A stretch of 64,000 nt of DNA from Oryzias latipes. Lineage: Eukaryota; Chordata; Actinopteri; Beloniformes; Adrianichthyidae. A program made the position numbers and the translations under genes. This document shows, one piece after another, positions 33,101-44,574 of the stretch. The stretch's first letter is position 1. Every line of letters begins with the position of its first letter. Where the stretch lies: positions 23,464,299-23,528,298 of the forward strand of contig NC_019875.2 of assembly GCF_002234675.1 (NCBI RefSeq), given 5' to 3'. The notes beneath the pieces were generated by a model. The model was not told where the DNA came from and searched no databases. It saw only the letters and a list, made by a program, of their open reading frames with translations.

Positions 33101-33810
33101 AAAGCTTTATGAGAACATGAGCTCATCGTGTGAGTGTGATGTAGTCATCGTCCATTAGTGAGTTGAGGTAATGGTGATGCTGCTGAATGCCCCTCATTCC
33201 TTTTGTTTTCCTCATAGCTAACAGGCCGTTAGCTATTCCTCCCTCTTTTTTATAGATTTGTGCTTGCGCTGCTGTTTGTCTTGCCTTTTCCTGGGTCCAT
33301 ATCCGCCTCTCCCTCCACCCGCATTAATGCGAGGGAGAGACAGATTTTATTTTCCTGGTATTCGGAGTGAACTTGAGTGTTTGGCTGACGCTTCCAGTTC
33401 CCCCTTTAGGCTCATAGCTCTGTGTGGTACGGTAGTTTCACTGGGTGTGTTGTTCTTGTGCTTCAGAGGAGGGCTGACTAACACTTTGAACATGATCCAA
33501 CGTTAGATGAAGTGTAGTCTATCATTCACTCTGACCATTATCACTTCAGGATGACAGCAGTGAGTGGTATGAGGTGGAGCTGTTTGGATGACCTTGAATA
33601 TGGACAGACAGGTTAGATGTTCTGCTTGTGTTAGTGAACTTTTTGGTGTGTTGGTGTGCTCAGCATTGTCAACAGGCGGTGTGTAGATGTGTGTCTGTGA
33701 CTAGCATTTGCACCATTGAGGCTAATCTTAGCAGAAAATTATGATTTTCTTTTTCTGTGTGTAATTTTTTTCAGACTCTGGAGGAGTACATGAGTAAACC
33801 TGCGTTTTAA
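30122..33810 (+). CDS. ap1s3: AP-1 clathrin adaptor complex sigma subunit, AP1S3 type (5 coding exons)
   Basis: Small sigma subunit of the AP-1 complex, which sorts cargo at the trans-Golgi and endosomes. Exons: 30122-30124 (only ATG), 32305-32483, 32590-32698, 32811-32948, 33775-33810; 154 aa, complete. The protein opens [19 protein letters not shown] and carries [18 protein letters not shown] and [18 protein letters not shown], hallmarks of the sigma-1 family. The tail ..[14 protein letters not shown] is the AP1S3-type ending rather than the LLQE..PRSVLEE ending of AP1S1/AP1S2. The first exon ends exactly at the ATG and the second starts with another ATG, so initiation could in principle use either. 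The second coding intron starts GCGAGT, a GC-AG intron; the frame demands it. Neighbour scg2 is convergent. Confidence 0.95.
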
Positions 33811-34380
33811 AAAAAAAAAAGAAGGACATAAAGAAGAAAAGCATCGAGGAGGCAGATGGGCAGTATGTGTCAAATACGTTTGAGTATAAATTTGCCTTAA
33901 ACTGATTGTTTTCAACAAGAAGAACTAACTTTTGTGTGCCTTTGCAGCCTGCCTAAAGCGCTTGAGTGTGTTTTTTAATACTTAGGATTTGGGGTTTCAA
34001 AATGATGTCTGATGGGGGATTTTATATATGATGATGATATGTTACTGTCAGAGAATTGATTCACCCTCAAAACATTCTAGTTCTGAATTTTTATTTAGAA
34101 TGTTCAAAAAAATGTCATCCATGTTTGCATTTTCATCCACTTTTAAATCTTCAAATGTGTGTGGGATATTGTTGGTGTGAGGAGCATTTTTTATAATGTG
34201 CAATTTATTAAAGAATGATTAAAGTGTTTATTTTGATAAACTATCTGCTCTGAGTTTTATTCTTCCCATGTTCCAATAGGGATTAACGTGGATTATCGCT
34301 ACTCAAATCTGTGACAGGTAACCCAGACTGGCTGTGCTGTTTTTGTGTGAGATTAATAAGGCAACACCACTCAGCAAGAA
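33811..34380 (+). other. ap1s3: ap1s3 3' UTR
   Basis: An A-run and GA-rich stretch directly follow the stop. ATTAAA at 34207-34212, followed by a GTGTTT-rich sequence, is the best polyadenylation signal. The ap1s3 and scg2 3' ends are then only about 200 bp apart. Confidence 0.5.
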
Positions 34381-34401
34381 GAAAAATAATACATCTGATG
34401 C

Positions 34402-35147
34402 TTTATTTATCTTTCATCAATCACACATTGTTGAACATGTACAAAATGGTTTAAAAATGAGAATATAGAGCACAACCACAGTTAGGCCAACATTACAGAG
34501 CTTTGCAGTATGAAAGGGTTAGAAGGCAGGCGACAGGCTGATATTTAGACCCTGGAGATAATAATTTGTGTTTAACAATAAATCAACCGACCCTGAATAC
34601 ATTTCGAGTCACAGCAACACTTGTCTTCTGCCCAGCAACAAAAAGTCCCTTTAATCTCATTGATAGCATTCCCGCCAATACATTTCCTCCTGAATTTGTC
34701 AAAGGCCCTGTCATCATGTTGTTCAGCATTTACATGGATATTCACAAATGTCATTGGATAGTTGAACACAGGAAAAATAAAAAAAATTTCAAACACCACT
34801 TGGTTATATTTCAAAATATAGGGCTGTTTACAAACACCATTAGTTGAAAACGAACAGCGTCACACAACTTTAGTCAGATTTGAGTGTAATTTACTTTTTG
34901 GGATTATATACTGAGCACTCACATCCACTCAGTGTTATGATGTTAATCTCCTGTGGTATCAATAAAATATCTCTAGAATGTTCTTGCAGCAAGTAGGGAC
35001 TTCCATTGTTAAGATTCTATTATAAGATTGCTATAGTTATCTTTGTTAGGGTGACATTATTACCAGCTATAGAAATCTGTAAACTAGATCACATCCACCA
35101 AACTATAAATACTATATTCATAATGATGCTTCTTGCAGGGGGTCACT
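34402..35147 (-). other. scg2: scg2 3' UTR with polyadenylation signal
   Basis: TTTATT at 34402-34407 is AATAAA on the minus strand and would end a 3' UTR of about 740 nt. Open frames on either strand here are short and domain-free. Confidence 0.55.
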
Positions 35148-36944
35148 TTACATCCCTGCCACGTTTTTTTCACGGTGCTCCTTCTCCTCTTCCTCGTTGA
35201 CCACTTGGGGGGGAGAGGTTTTGGCGGGCACCTCTTCTTTCCCCTGCATCTCTGTGGGGGCTACGTTTTCTTCCATGGCTACCTCGGTTTCCCTCTTGGC
35301 CACCAGCCTTTGCTCCTCCTCCGCTCCCTCCATGTAATCCTTCATGGCGCGCTCGTACAGCTCGTAGGGGAACTGTCCCTTCAGCTGCGCCTGGGTGTCC
35401 CGCTTGGCAATGGTGTTGGGGTACTCTGTGAGGATTTTAGCTGCAAGGTAGGTGGTCACCTCATCTTCCACGTCCCCATCGTCCTCATCCTCATCAGCGG
35501 CTCCATCGGCCTGGCGTTTCAAAGGCATTTTGTTGAGCTCGGACAAAAAGAGGTTCTCCCTGCGCCCGGAGGGAGGGGGGATCCTGACTGGACCTGCGTT
35601 GGTAGAAGGGTTGGATGCTGCTGGAAGCCTGTCAGGGGTCTTCATGGGTCTTTGCACGACGGGGTACTCATTACTGATGGTCTCCACTCCAATGATGTCC
35701 AGAAAATCCTCCCTGTCCATGTCATCCGATGCAGGTTTGCTCTTCAGTGGCAATCTGCGGCTGAAGTATCTGATCTTGGGGGTTTGGCCAGTGGTGTAGC
35801 GGGCTGCAGATTGGGGATCGCGGTGGAGCTTCTTGAGCTCTTCTGTAAGCAGCATATCAATTAGATCCTGGGGAGGGACGTGGAGCTTCAGAGACAGCTC
35901 TAACAGTTCCTTCACTGTTCGGGGATCCACGATGGAGGGGCGGATCAGTCGTTTCTTCTGCTCCCCGGTTTGGTCCCTCTTCTGTGTTTGATCGCTCATC
36001 TCCAGGACCTTCAGAAGGTAATAATCTACAAGTTTGGTGTCATCATCAGCATCGTCTTGGTCTTGGCCGGCCCTGCGTTCTACCTCATCCCTCTCTGGCT
36101 CCTCCTGGTCGTTCAGGGCTCTTTCCATCTCTTCGTGGCTCCTGTTCACCATCTCTTCTGTCTCTTCCCTCTCCTCCACGGGGACCCACTCCTCTCCTCC
36201 AGCCACATCCTCATAAGCCTGGTTTCTTGGACTAAAGGCATCATCCGCCTCGTCCCCGTCCTCAACAAACTCGTTTCTCTTCTGGAGACCGGGCATTCTC
36301 TCCAGCTCCTCAAAGATGGACCTTAAATTGGCCAGGCTCTGGGGCGTGTACTGCTCATCCAGGTCCTCTGTGGTCCGCTTGGCAGCGTCTGCATTCTCCT
36401 CATCTTCAAACATCAAGGGGTACTTCTTGTGGGCTCTGGGGAAGTTACTGTAGTCTGCCGGAGCGCTCTCGGGCATCTCCGTGTCTTTGGTGCGGTGCCT
36501 GTGCAGCCGCTGGTCGTTCCTGACATCCGAGGCGGGGCTGAGCCTCACCTCTTTCCCAGCTTGGTCCTGAAGAGTCTTGAGCATGGCTTTCATCAGCTGC
36601 TCCGCTGTAATGTCCTGTCTCTGCGTGTCGGGAGCAGGCTGGCGGTCCCCGGGTCCTTCATCCTGCTGCGAGGCGAGCTGAAGCAGGACTTTGAATTTCT
36701 CCACTTCGTCATAATCCACGGGTTCAGCCCTACCCCCGTTTCGTTGTTTGAGGTTTTCAATGTACTCCAGGGCTTTGATCATGTCGGAGCTGGGCGCGTA
36801 GGACGCGGGCTGCGCATCGCTCTCCCCGCCTCGGAGCCTGTAGTGACGGGGGAGTGACGCAGCCTTTACGGCGCATCCATAAAGGAGCAGGACGAGCAGG
36901 ACCACGGCTCCTCCGGCGGGCAACTTGTGGTATAAATGCAGCAT
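35148..36944 (-). CDS. scg2: Secretogranin II (chromogranin C), prohormone of secretoneurin
   Basis: Acidic granin of dense-core secretory granules in neuroendocrine cells, cleaved at dibasic sites to peptides such as secretoneurin. The 598-aa product is complete and encoded in one exon, as in other SCG2 genes. Residues 1 to about 29 form a signal peptide (hydrophobic GGAVVLLVLLLYGCAVKA). A secretoneurin-like peptide occupies residues 191-221 between KR (189-190) and KR (222-223). It contains the hallmark EQYTPQSLANLRSIFEEL; at 31 residues it is slightly shorter than the 33 of mammals. Further KR/KK/RR sites and long Glu/Asp-rich stretches follow, and the C-terminal region (LLELSLKLHVPPQDLIDMLL) matches the conserved granin C-terminal half. 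An acceptor 18 nt before the ATG shows a spliced non-coding first exon. Confidence 0.96.
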   Translation of the reverse strand: MLHLYHKLPAGGAVVLLVLLLYGCAVKAASLPRHYRLRGGESDAQPASYAPSSDMIKALEYIENLKQRNGGRAEPVDYDEVEKFKVLLQLASQQDEGPGDRQPAPDTQRQDITAEQLMKAMLKTLQDQAGKEVRLSPASDVRNDQRLHRHRTKDTEMPESAPADYSNFPRAHKKYPLMFEDEENADAAKRTTEDLDEQYTPQSLANLRSIFEELERMPGLQKRNEFVEDGDEADDAFSPRNQAYEDVAGGEEWVPVEEREETEEMVNRSHEEMERALNDQEEPERDEVERRAGQDQDDADDDTKLVDYYLLKVLEMSDQTQKRDQTGEQKKRLIRPSIVDPRTVKELLELSLKLHVPPQDLIDMLLTEELKKLHRDPQSAARYTTGQTPKIRYFSRRLPLKSKPASDDMDREDFLDIIGVETISNEYPVVQRPMKTPDRLPAASNPSTNAGPVRIPPPSGRRENLFLSELNKMPLKRQADGAADEDEDDGDVEDEVTTYLAAKILTEYPNTIAKRDTQAQLKGQFPYELYERAMKDYMEGAEEEQRLVAKRETEVAMEENVAPTEMQGKEEVPAKTSPPQVVNEEEEKEHREKNVAGM

Positions 36945-37570
36945 TGTAGGCAGGTTATCACCTGTAAAAACAAGAGTTGATCACAATTAGCGACGCACAT
37001 AAAGAGCAACAACGGTCTGAAGTCAGAATTTTAGTTAAAATCGAGGCGTACTCGCGTCTGTTTTGATCCGGTTTGTTTTTACGCGTCGCAAACTGAATGA
37101 TATGCGTGAGGAGATTCATGGACATCACTGGATGAGTCACTCCCGTCGTTGTTAGGGGCAACCTCTACATCCGATTTATGTTAGTAGATATAATCAATAA
37201 CATCCTTGTGCTCATTTTTTTTTAAAAAATATCATTTTATTTCAGAAACCCCGGCAGATTGCGGCAGAAACGTCTCACCGCATCATTCATTCAGAAAATA
37301 CCACAAAAAAAATAAATGCAATCTAACGGATTTTTTTAAACGAACTTAAAAAAACGACAGGTAGTTATAAATATAGTGATAAATGTATGTTTTTACCTTT
37401 GGTTATAAAGTTCAGACAGTAGAAAAGGTGTTGGGCATCTCCTCACGAGCGGCGCTGCTTCTCTTCTGTTTTCAGCACTTGGACAGCTCCCCTTGTTATA
37501 TGAGGTAACACCTGACCACAGCGTCATCACGCGGCACACGCAATAGCTGGCCCCAAAAATCCCATATAAA
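36945..37570 (-). promoter_or_regulatory. scg2: scg2 5' UTR exon and promoter
   Basis: On the minus strand the coding exon starts near 36961 after ttgtttttacag. A donor (CCAAAG then gtaaaa) ends a non-coding exon at 37397. Upstream of that exon are a TATA-like CATATAAC (37495-37503) and, about 20 bp further, GTGATGACGC (37521-37530), a CRE-like element. A TATA box with a nearby CRE is the arrangement known for mammalian SCG2, fitting neuroendocrine, cAMP-responsive expression. The motif positions are seen; function is by analogy. Confidence 0.55.
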
Positions 37571-37599
37571 TGATTCAGATTTAGAATGCTGTGCATAAG

Positions 37600-40500
37600 G
37601 AGGCTGTTGTATTAAAAATAGACCCCCCCACCCCACGCCCCGTACTCCCTGTAGCTCAGCTCTGAAGAAGCTATTTGCTGGAAAGATCCATAAGAAAAGC
37701 ACGAGGGAACCGTGCACACAAATGTGGACTATGCATGGATTAGCTTTCTACAAAAATAAATAAATAAATAACCTCTTGATGCAAAGAAAAACGGTCACAT
37801 TTAAGCCATCCTCTTAATTGTGCTTTTATTATGTCATCCTTCACTCTTGAAGTTATATGATTACAGACATTTTTAAAAATAGCTTAAATGCATTTATTGT
37901 CGACAATAACAGTTGGACAGACTTCAGCATTGCAGCGCATAAAGAGTTAAACCCTCCAGCGATGACTCACAGGCTCAAACATACACCGAAGAGCTGCTGT
38001 CGCAGTTCAACCCCTCCTCTCTCCCTGCCTTACTGACAGAGATGGTGATAAACACCCTCCTGCCGGCTGGGGGCCAAAGCCCCGGCATTCCGCAGGTTGA
38101 CAAGATAGAGGGGCCACAGCGAGCCAGCAGCTGATTAAAGGTCATGGATGAGCATTAAGAAAGATGATGGTGAGATCAAAAGCTTCAAAACTCTTCTATG
38201 GTCTGATCTATGGGGAGCATCATGAAAACATGGCTGAAATATGAACAATAAGGGTGTTTCTAAATCAGCCTGGAAGCTCTCTGATGCAAGTGTCTTTTCA
38301 TTTTTAATAAACTCGTTAAGGCGCTGGCTTAATGAACACACTTCCTCCTTAGTGACAAGCATGTTAATGTGAAAAGGATGATGCAAATTGTGTAAAGTTC
38401 TTTGCCAAAAATGTCTCTGGAAAAACAAAGAAAACACATTGTTTGTGCTTTTTTTAAATCTAAATACATCCTATAGGGGTTGATGTAGTCTTTTTTTCCC
38501 CTGCAGATGATGGGATTTCTTCAAACATGACACTATAAAAACTGGCCCCAGTCATGAGACATGGAATCTGTTACACATCTGTCAAGTCTCTTTGGTTGTC
38601 ATACATGTGTGGGTGTCTGTCTGTGTTTTTATTTGTGTTACTCTCTAGGCGCAGGGATGATTGATGGATCAGATTTCTCGAAATCCAAATCTCGGCAGAC
38701 TGCCGGTGGTGGGAGACTCACTGACTGAATCTTTATTCGTCTCTCCGGGGCTCGTCGTGCGTAATCTGTGTGCATCACTCTGTACAGGCTGTACAAGCTC
38801 ATTATAACAACACAAACATTTAACCTCCATCTGCCTTTTTTTATTGAGGATTACAGCTGGAAGTGAGAAAATTATATTTATAGTCACTCTTAAATGTGCT
38901 CTTTCCTGCTCGACATCATAATTCTTTCATTACAATACTTAAATGTTCAGACAACAAAGAAAGAATGTCAGTTGTCAGACTACGCTGCAAATTAATTGAA
39001 TTAACATTTGCCATTCTTTAAAAAAAGAAATCACAATTTTTTCCAGGGCTGATTAAAATTATTAAAACAAAACCTTCTAATCGTTTAATAAGGAAAGCAG
39101 ACTTCTACAGCTTTGCTTCTTTGCTACGTTCATTCAGAGAAGAACAGAGCTCATTTTATTTCTGGAGCTGATGTTCTGGCAGCAGTGTGCTTTCTGCAGA
39201 CTTTAAAGGGCAAAACCTGGCAAGGTAATATACATAGTTCTACTGGCTGAAGGATAATCTGATTCATTCTAATTTCAGAGAAAGAATTTGAGTGGAGAAG
39301 CAAAACAAACACAAAGGAAGAACAAAGATTGAAAAAGTATGCAGCATATTTACTTAAACACAAAAATAATGTATTTAATGCTGAATAGATTTGCAGAATT
39401 CTGCTAGTTTAGTCTTTGTTTTTTTGTTGAAAAATGTGTCTAAAATTTCAGATGAGATTTTACTTCAATTCCCACAATCTCAGATAGTTATTTTCTAATG
39501 ATGTTTTGTGTGTCCTCCTGCAGCAGTGGTCTCTTATGATTCCTCTGCTGTTTTTCTAACATGTTAGACCAAGCGGTGGGGGAGAAAACAACATCTAAGC
39601 AAAGGCACTCATGTGTCACTTGTTCCGCAGCAAACACACATCTATTTACATTCACACAAACACACACAATGTGCTGCAAAGCCACTGCTTGACGTGTGTT
39701 GCTGTGCTGCTTTAAAACTTCCAAACCAGCTCAAGGACCCATGACTCATCCGAGAGCTGAATCTGTAGACTTGCAAACACATTAATTTTCAACCCTGACT
39801 TTTTCTCTGAATAGTCCTTCCTTCTGCTGTGACGCTCTTATATAAACTCCTATAAAGCACTTTCATAAAAGGTATGCCAAAAACCGAGTGAGACGGAGGG
39901 TTGTTTTGTTTGTTTTCATCTCCATCACCCTCGCATTTCCACATCATGAGGCGGGGTTCATGAAGCATGGCACGCCCGTTGTTAAGGCTCCCTTTCTTCT
40001 GAACCAGTGTCTCCATGGTGATGCTACCTCATCACCTTTCATCTACATTCAACTTCCAGTCTTCTCTCTGGTCAGTATCCTTGTCTCCTTCATTAGACCT
40101 TTTGCTTCTAAAACTGACCACTTTTCTGGCGGCCTGCATTCATTACATCCTTATTCTCTAGTACCCATCCAGATCATCTCTCCCATTGTGCCAATTACTG
40201 TGACTAATGCATGGTCCTTGTCTTGTGAAGGCAGGTGGTTCAGGGACAGACATAAGGGTGATTAAAGCCTCAATATGTTGTCTGAGGCATGAGGACAGAA
40301 GGGGGGGTATTAAATTTTAAAAGAAGGAGTTTAAAAGAAACTGACCTGAAATAAGTGGAGGTCGATTTTTCATACAAGCCTTTCAGGAAAAGGGCACACA
40401 CTCACGTAATGCCACTGAAATGCAGTCAAGGATCAGAAGGACGCATTAATCCGCATTAATGAGACTGCAGCAACACCTCCCTTCACATATTGAAAAAACA

Positions 40501-43500
40501 AATCGTCTTTTAATTTTGTATGTTTAAACTGTACAGCTTGGTGAAAGCTATTTGAGAGTTTGAATCATATTTCCCTTTTAGATCATCATGAAAACATTTG
40601 ATTAGTTCTCCTGGGGTTTTCATAAGCAATCACTTCTTTTTTGTTCCGTTACATCAAGAACGGAGGTTTTTATATATGTGATGATTGCAATCATGATCAT
40701 TTGAAACACTTGTTAAAATTTCTACTAATGTTTTGGACGCTCAATCTGTTGGAATGAATCTTTTGATTTGTTTTCAATAAAGCTGAACCCTACAGTGAGT
40801 TGTGCTTTTATCTGTGCATGTTAGCAGCTTTGATCTTCAGCAGTCCTCCTCTGCTCCAAACTATCTCACTTTTTTCCAGTTTGTTTGGTCATAGAGTCAA
40901 GCCCAAATTCACAATTGCCATGTTTCCAAAAAAGAGACACGTGCACAGTAATAAAGATTGATGCAGAAGCTAATCAGTTAATTACTTTGGGGCTCAAACA
41001 GTGAAACTCTTGATTTTCTGGAAGTTCAAAGAGCTCCCTAATCAGTCCTAAAATTACTGCTACAAGCTTTCTGATGAAAATGAAAGATTTTTCCAGTTTT
41101 AGCCTCCCTTTACTCATTCTCTTTTAAAAACTTTTAATGATCCAGCTAGATTTTGTGTTATATCATCCCTCCAATGAATAGTTTTGCTCCTTACTTATTG
41201 TTCCAAAGATTTCTGAAGTTAGAAAGGAAATCAGAACCCTTGATTATTGTGTTCTTTCTTTGAAAACCAACTCCCAATTTGTTCTGGAAACAATTCTCCT
41301 CTTTGACTGGATTATTGGCTTCCTTTTTTGATGAAACTTGTTGTACTGGTTTAGTTGGTCACAAAGCACCTTGAGTTTATGCTGTTTCAGAGCTGCCATT
41401 TTTCCCTGAGCACTCCCATGGAGTCATTAAACCTTTGTGTTCTTCCTCCATAGATGGAGGTTTTTCTCTCACTTTGCCTGTCTGACCACATTGCTTCATC
41501 CATTATTGCTGTTTCTTGCTCCCTTTGTAATCAATTTCTTTCAGACAGCCAAGCAGGAATCTGGCTATTCTTCTGCTTTTTTACCTCTTGAAAGGCGGTA
41601 TTTTTATCCCGATTTTTCTCAATCCTGTCTTTAATGGATTTAAGATTCTCAATGTAAAATGCTTAGAATATTCATGTTTTATGTGACATAAAAAAAACAA
41701 AATATTCATTTATTTTTATTTAAACATAAGGATAAGCCTCTTGAGATGCAACATCTTATTCTCTGTTTAGATGTCAACAAAAGTAGATGAGAACCAGAGG
41801 AAAAAAAATAAACAGCACAATCTAGCTCGCACATGAATAAATATGATTCAAAGCTTAAAGTAAGAAAAAAAAATACAAGTCATCCTCGGGGGGGGCATAA
41901 TATAAAAAAACAATAGTAACAAAGTTAGCTTTAACTAACTTTAACTAAATATGACAACCTTGAACCACCAGGCTAAGCTTATTTTTGACTGTCAGCAAAC
42001 AAATGAAAATTAGTGAATCCCTTATTTTAATTCAGATTTTAATATCTTTACAGAAGATAATAAGTGTTAAAAGAGTGGAGAGCATTGTGATTATGAGCAC
42101 ATCTAATAGGAGGGGAAAATGTAAGAAAAATAAAGAATGCAACCTCCCAACACAGCAAGCCTTAAATGTTGCTTAATTTTAATTCATAACATCTGAAGTG
42201 GGTGCATTTAGGACAAACTACATTAGTGATTCATCCTTCAGGGAGCAACTGCAACTGTTGCTTGGATGAATACAAGGAACATTTTGAATTCATAAATAAT
42301 GAAAAAGACATTTTTCAAAACAAATTCTGAACACTTTTTTTTTAAAAACAGCTTTCGATCCCTGGCTCACCAAGGCTGTCAAATGTCATTTCCCACAAAG
42401 ATGTTCTTGATTGATTCTGATATTTTGGGATCTCAGATGAGAATTTTTGCCGTGTTTTTGCAAAAGCATGAGCTGCCTTCATTTCCCTGCTAAGGCACAC
42501 TGTTCCCATTTAAACAGCTGCTTGCAAATGACTCACCTTTTGGGATGGGATGTCCATTAAGCGAACTTTATTATGGGCATGAAAAATCATGCAATAAGTC
42601 CATTTTGTACATTAATCAGTCTCTGTCCATTTGCCTTCCATAATAAATCAGTCTATTAATTTTCTATGTCCAGATCAATCACCTCATCTCTGTTGTCTAG
42701 TGGAGCTGCAAGATTAAAATCAAGAATTGGTTTCTTAATGAAGGTCCTGAGAGTTAGAGTAATGACCACAAATCCCGGAAACACCCACGGAGGACACGCA
42801 GCAAAATTTAATTTTCATCTTTGCTCTGGAACTCATTTGAACATCTTTCATCATTTAAAACAAACAGATTGTTGTTTTTATTCTGCAACCACCCACCCAC
42901 CTTTTTTTGAAAGAAAAATCTCTTCTGAGTTTCTCCTCAGCCTCTCCCCTCATGGCCACCCACCACCCTGCAAACCAAAGATCTTTATATTCATTAAAAG
43001 AGCCGTTCACCTCCTGGCTTTTTATTGCCGGGTTCATATTAATGCCAGTGACTGCTCCGAATCTTTCTCCATGAACCGATGCCTCGACTGTGTGTGTGTG
43101 TCCAAGCGCACACACACAGACTGCATCATAGCGTACGGATAAGAGATGCAGCTTGACGCACTGGCTGACGTCACCTCCAGCCAAGGCAAGCAGTGTTTAT
43201 TGATGAAGATGGAAGGAGAAGTCTGAAGCAGCCAGATGTGCGCATGATGTGGAGCCAAAAGCTGCAGAATGGAAAAGACACTTATGTCAAAAAAACACGT
43301 TTGTTTTTACATAAACCACACAATTTCTGTAATCCAGAGCTTGTTTCTAAAATACCCTATTGTTTTCACATTTAATGAAGTGCAACACCTTTTTTCTGTG
43401 TGTAGGTGTTTGAATGAGAGGCTGCAGAGAGGCACGTTTTCCCTACCATGAGTCAGTAAGCATGTGGATGTTTGGATACTTGAGACAGATTCCTTATTTA

Positions 43501-44307
43501 TTTGCGTGTCACTTATACGGATCATCATCATCGCTGTAACAAGGAAAACAAAATTCGATTTTTTTCCTCCTTTTCACCATACATCCATCTTAATGATGGC
43601 CTTTGCACTCATCTTCTGTTTATCATCTCTCTCATCCTTTGTTGTTTTACGTTTCTGTTTGTCTTCCTTTCCTCCTCCCCTTATTTTTTTGCCTTTACTG
43701 ACACTTTTATCTCCTCATCTTTTCTTTTACCACTCCATCAGCCAAGCGACATCGCCCCCCTTGGCCACCACCCCAACTGGATGCCCCCCCCCTCCCTTAC
43801 TGATGCTATAAATACCACACATTGGTGAGTCATCGCACAGACGTATCAGTTGCCTCTCCCTCCCTTCCTCACCCACCTTCCCACTGCCTTCGTTACTCCT
43901 CTGCTCCAGCTCATTACCAGACATCACACATTTTCCCGTCCCTAACTTGGCCCTTCTATCATGATAGACTCATGCTGAGAAAAGGCAGTGCCAGGGCCTG
44001 GCAGTGAAGCCCAAGGTCGGTTCTGCCTCGAAAAACAAAACCAGCAGGAGGGAGAAAAGATGGGGAAACGTTGCAAACCTGAGAGAACATCACATTTACT
44101 GAAGATCAGAGGAGATGTGGCAAAGAGTAAAACAACTCATTTAATTAAATTAAAAAGTTTTAGAAACAGTCGCTTCACACAGAAGAAACAAATTTAAAAA
44201 CAAAAAAAGATCAGGTGTTTTCAAAGTAAAACAAGTTTTATTTTGGAAATAAGAAAAACAAAACCTCCCAAAATTTGAAGTAAAACTGCTAACGTAGGAG
44301 GTTGTAA
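37600..44307. other. Gene-poor spacer between scg2 and acsl3 (left part)
   Basis: No coding exon is recognised. Many open frames exist, the longest about 125-158 codons on the plus strand at 39888-40265 and 42666-43142, but they have no domains, no splice support and AT-driven composition. A GT/CA inverted repeat lies at 43090-43130. In human a single-exon potassium-channel subunit gene, KCNE4, lies in this interval; I do not find its homologue here. Confidence 0.45.
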
Positions 44308-44570
44308 CCCTTGTGCTATCTTAGATGACCCCCCCCTTACATTGACGTGTTCTCCCTACCATGACAAAGGTGGATAAAGGTGGAAAGATTTCATGTAATC
44401 CAAGAACAACAGTGAAGATCACAAATCATTGAAGAAAAAATGTTCAGAGCACTGTTTTGTGGGGTCCAGATGACCCGACTCCCAATATTAAAGTGCCTAG
44501 GATAGCACAATGTCTAGTGGGTCTGGATGACCCGACTCCCAATATTAAAGTGCCTAGGATAGCACAAGGG
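44308..44570. mobile_element. piggyBac-type MITE with internal tandem duplication
   Basis: Terminal inverted repeats are CCCTTGTGCTATC at 44308 and GATAGCACAAGGG ending at 44570. The right flank is TTAA (44571-44574), the piggyBac target; the left flank is GTAA, one base off. Inside, a unit of about 57 bp (GGTC..GATGACCCGACTCCCAATATTAAAGTGCCTAGGATAGCACAA) is repeated twice in tandem at about 44463-44511 and 44520-44568. The duplicated unit contains the right terminal repeat, so the inner copy is probably an older end. No transposase frame. Confidence 0.8.
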
Positions 44571-44574
44571 TTAA

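Noticed and set aside
35133-35864. 243-codon plus-strand open frame
   Set aside because: It lies entirely antisense to the scg2 coding exon and its length follows from that gene's acidic codon usage; no domain or start context.
39888-40265. 125-codon plus-strand open frame with an N-terminal hydrophobic stretch
   Set aside because: Could be mistaken for a secreted peptide, but composition is typical of translated AT-rich DNA and there is no supporting context.
42666-43142. 158-codon plus-strand open frame in the scg2-acsl3 spacer
   Set aside because: No recognisable domain, low-complexity stretches, no splice or promoter support. Also checked as a KCNE4 candidate and it does not resemble one.
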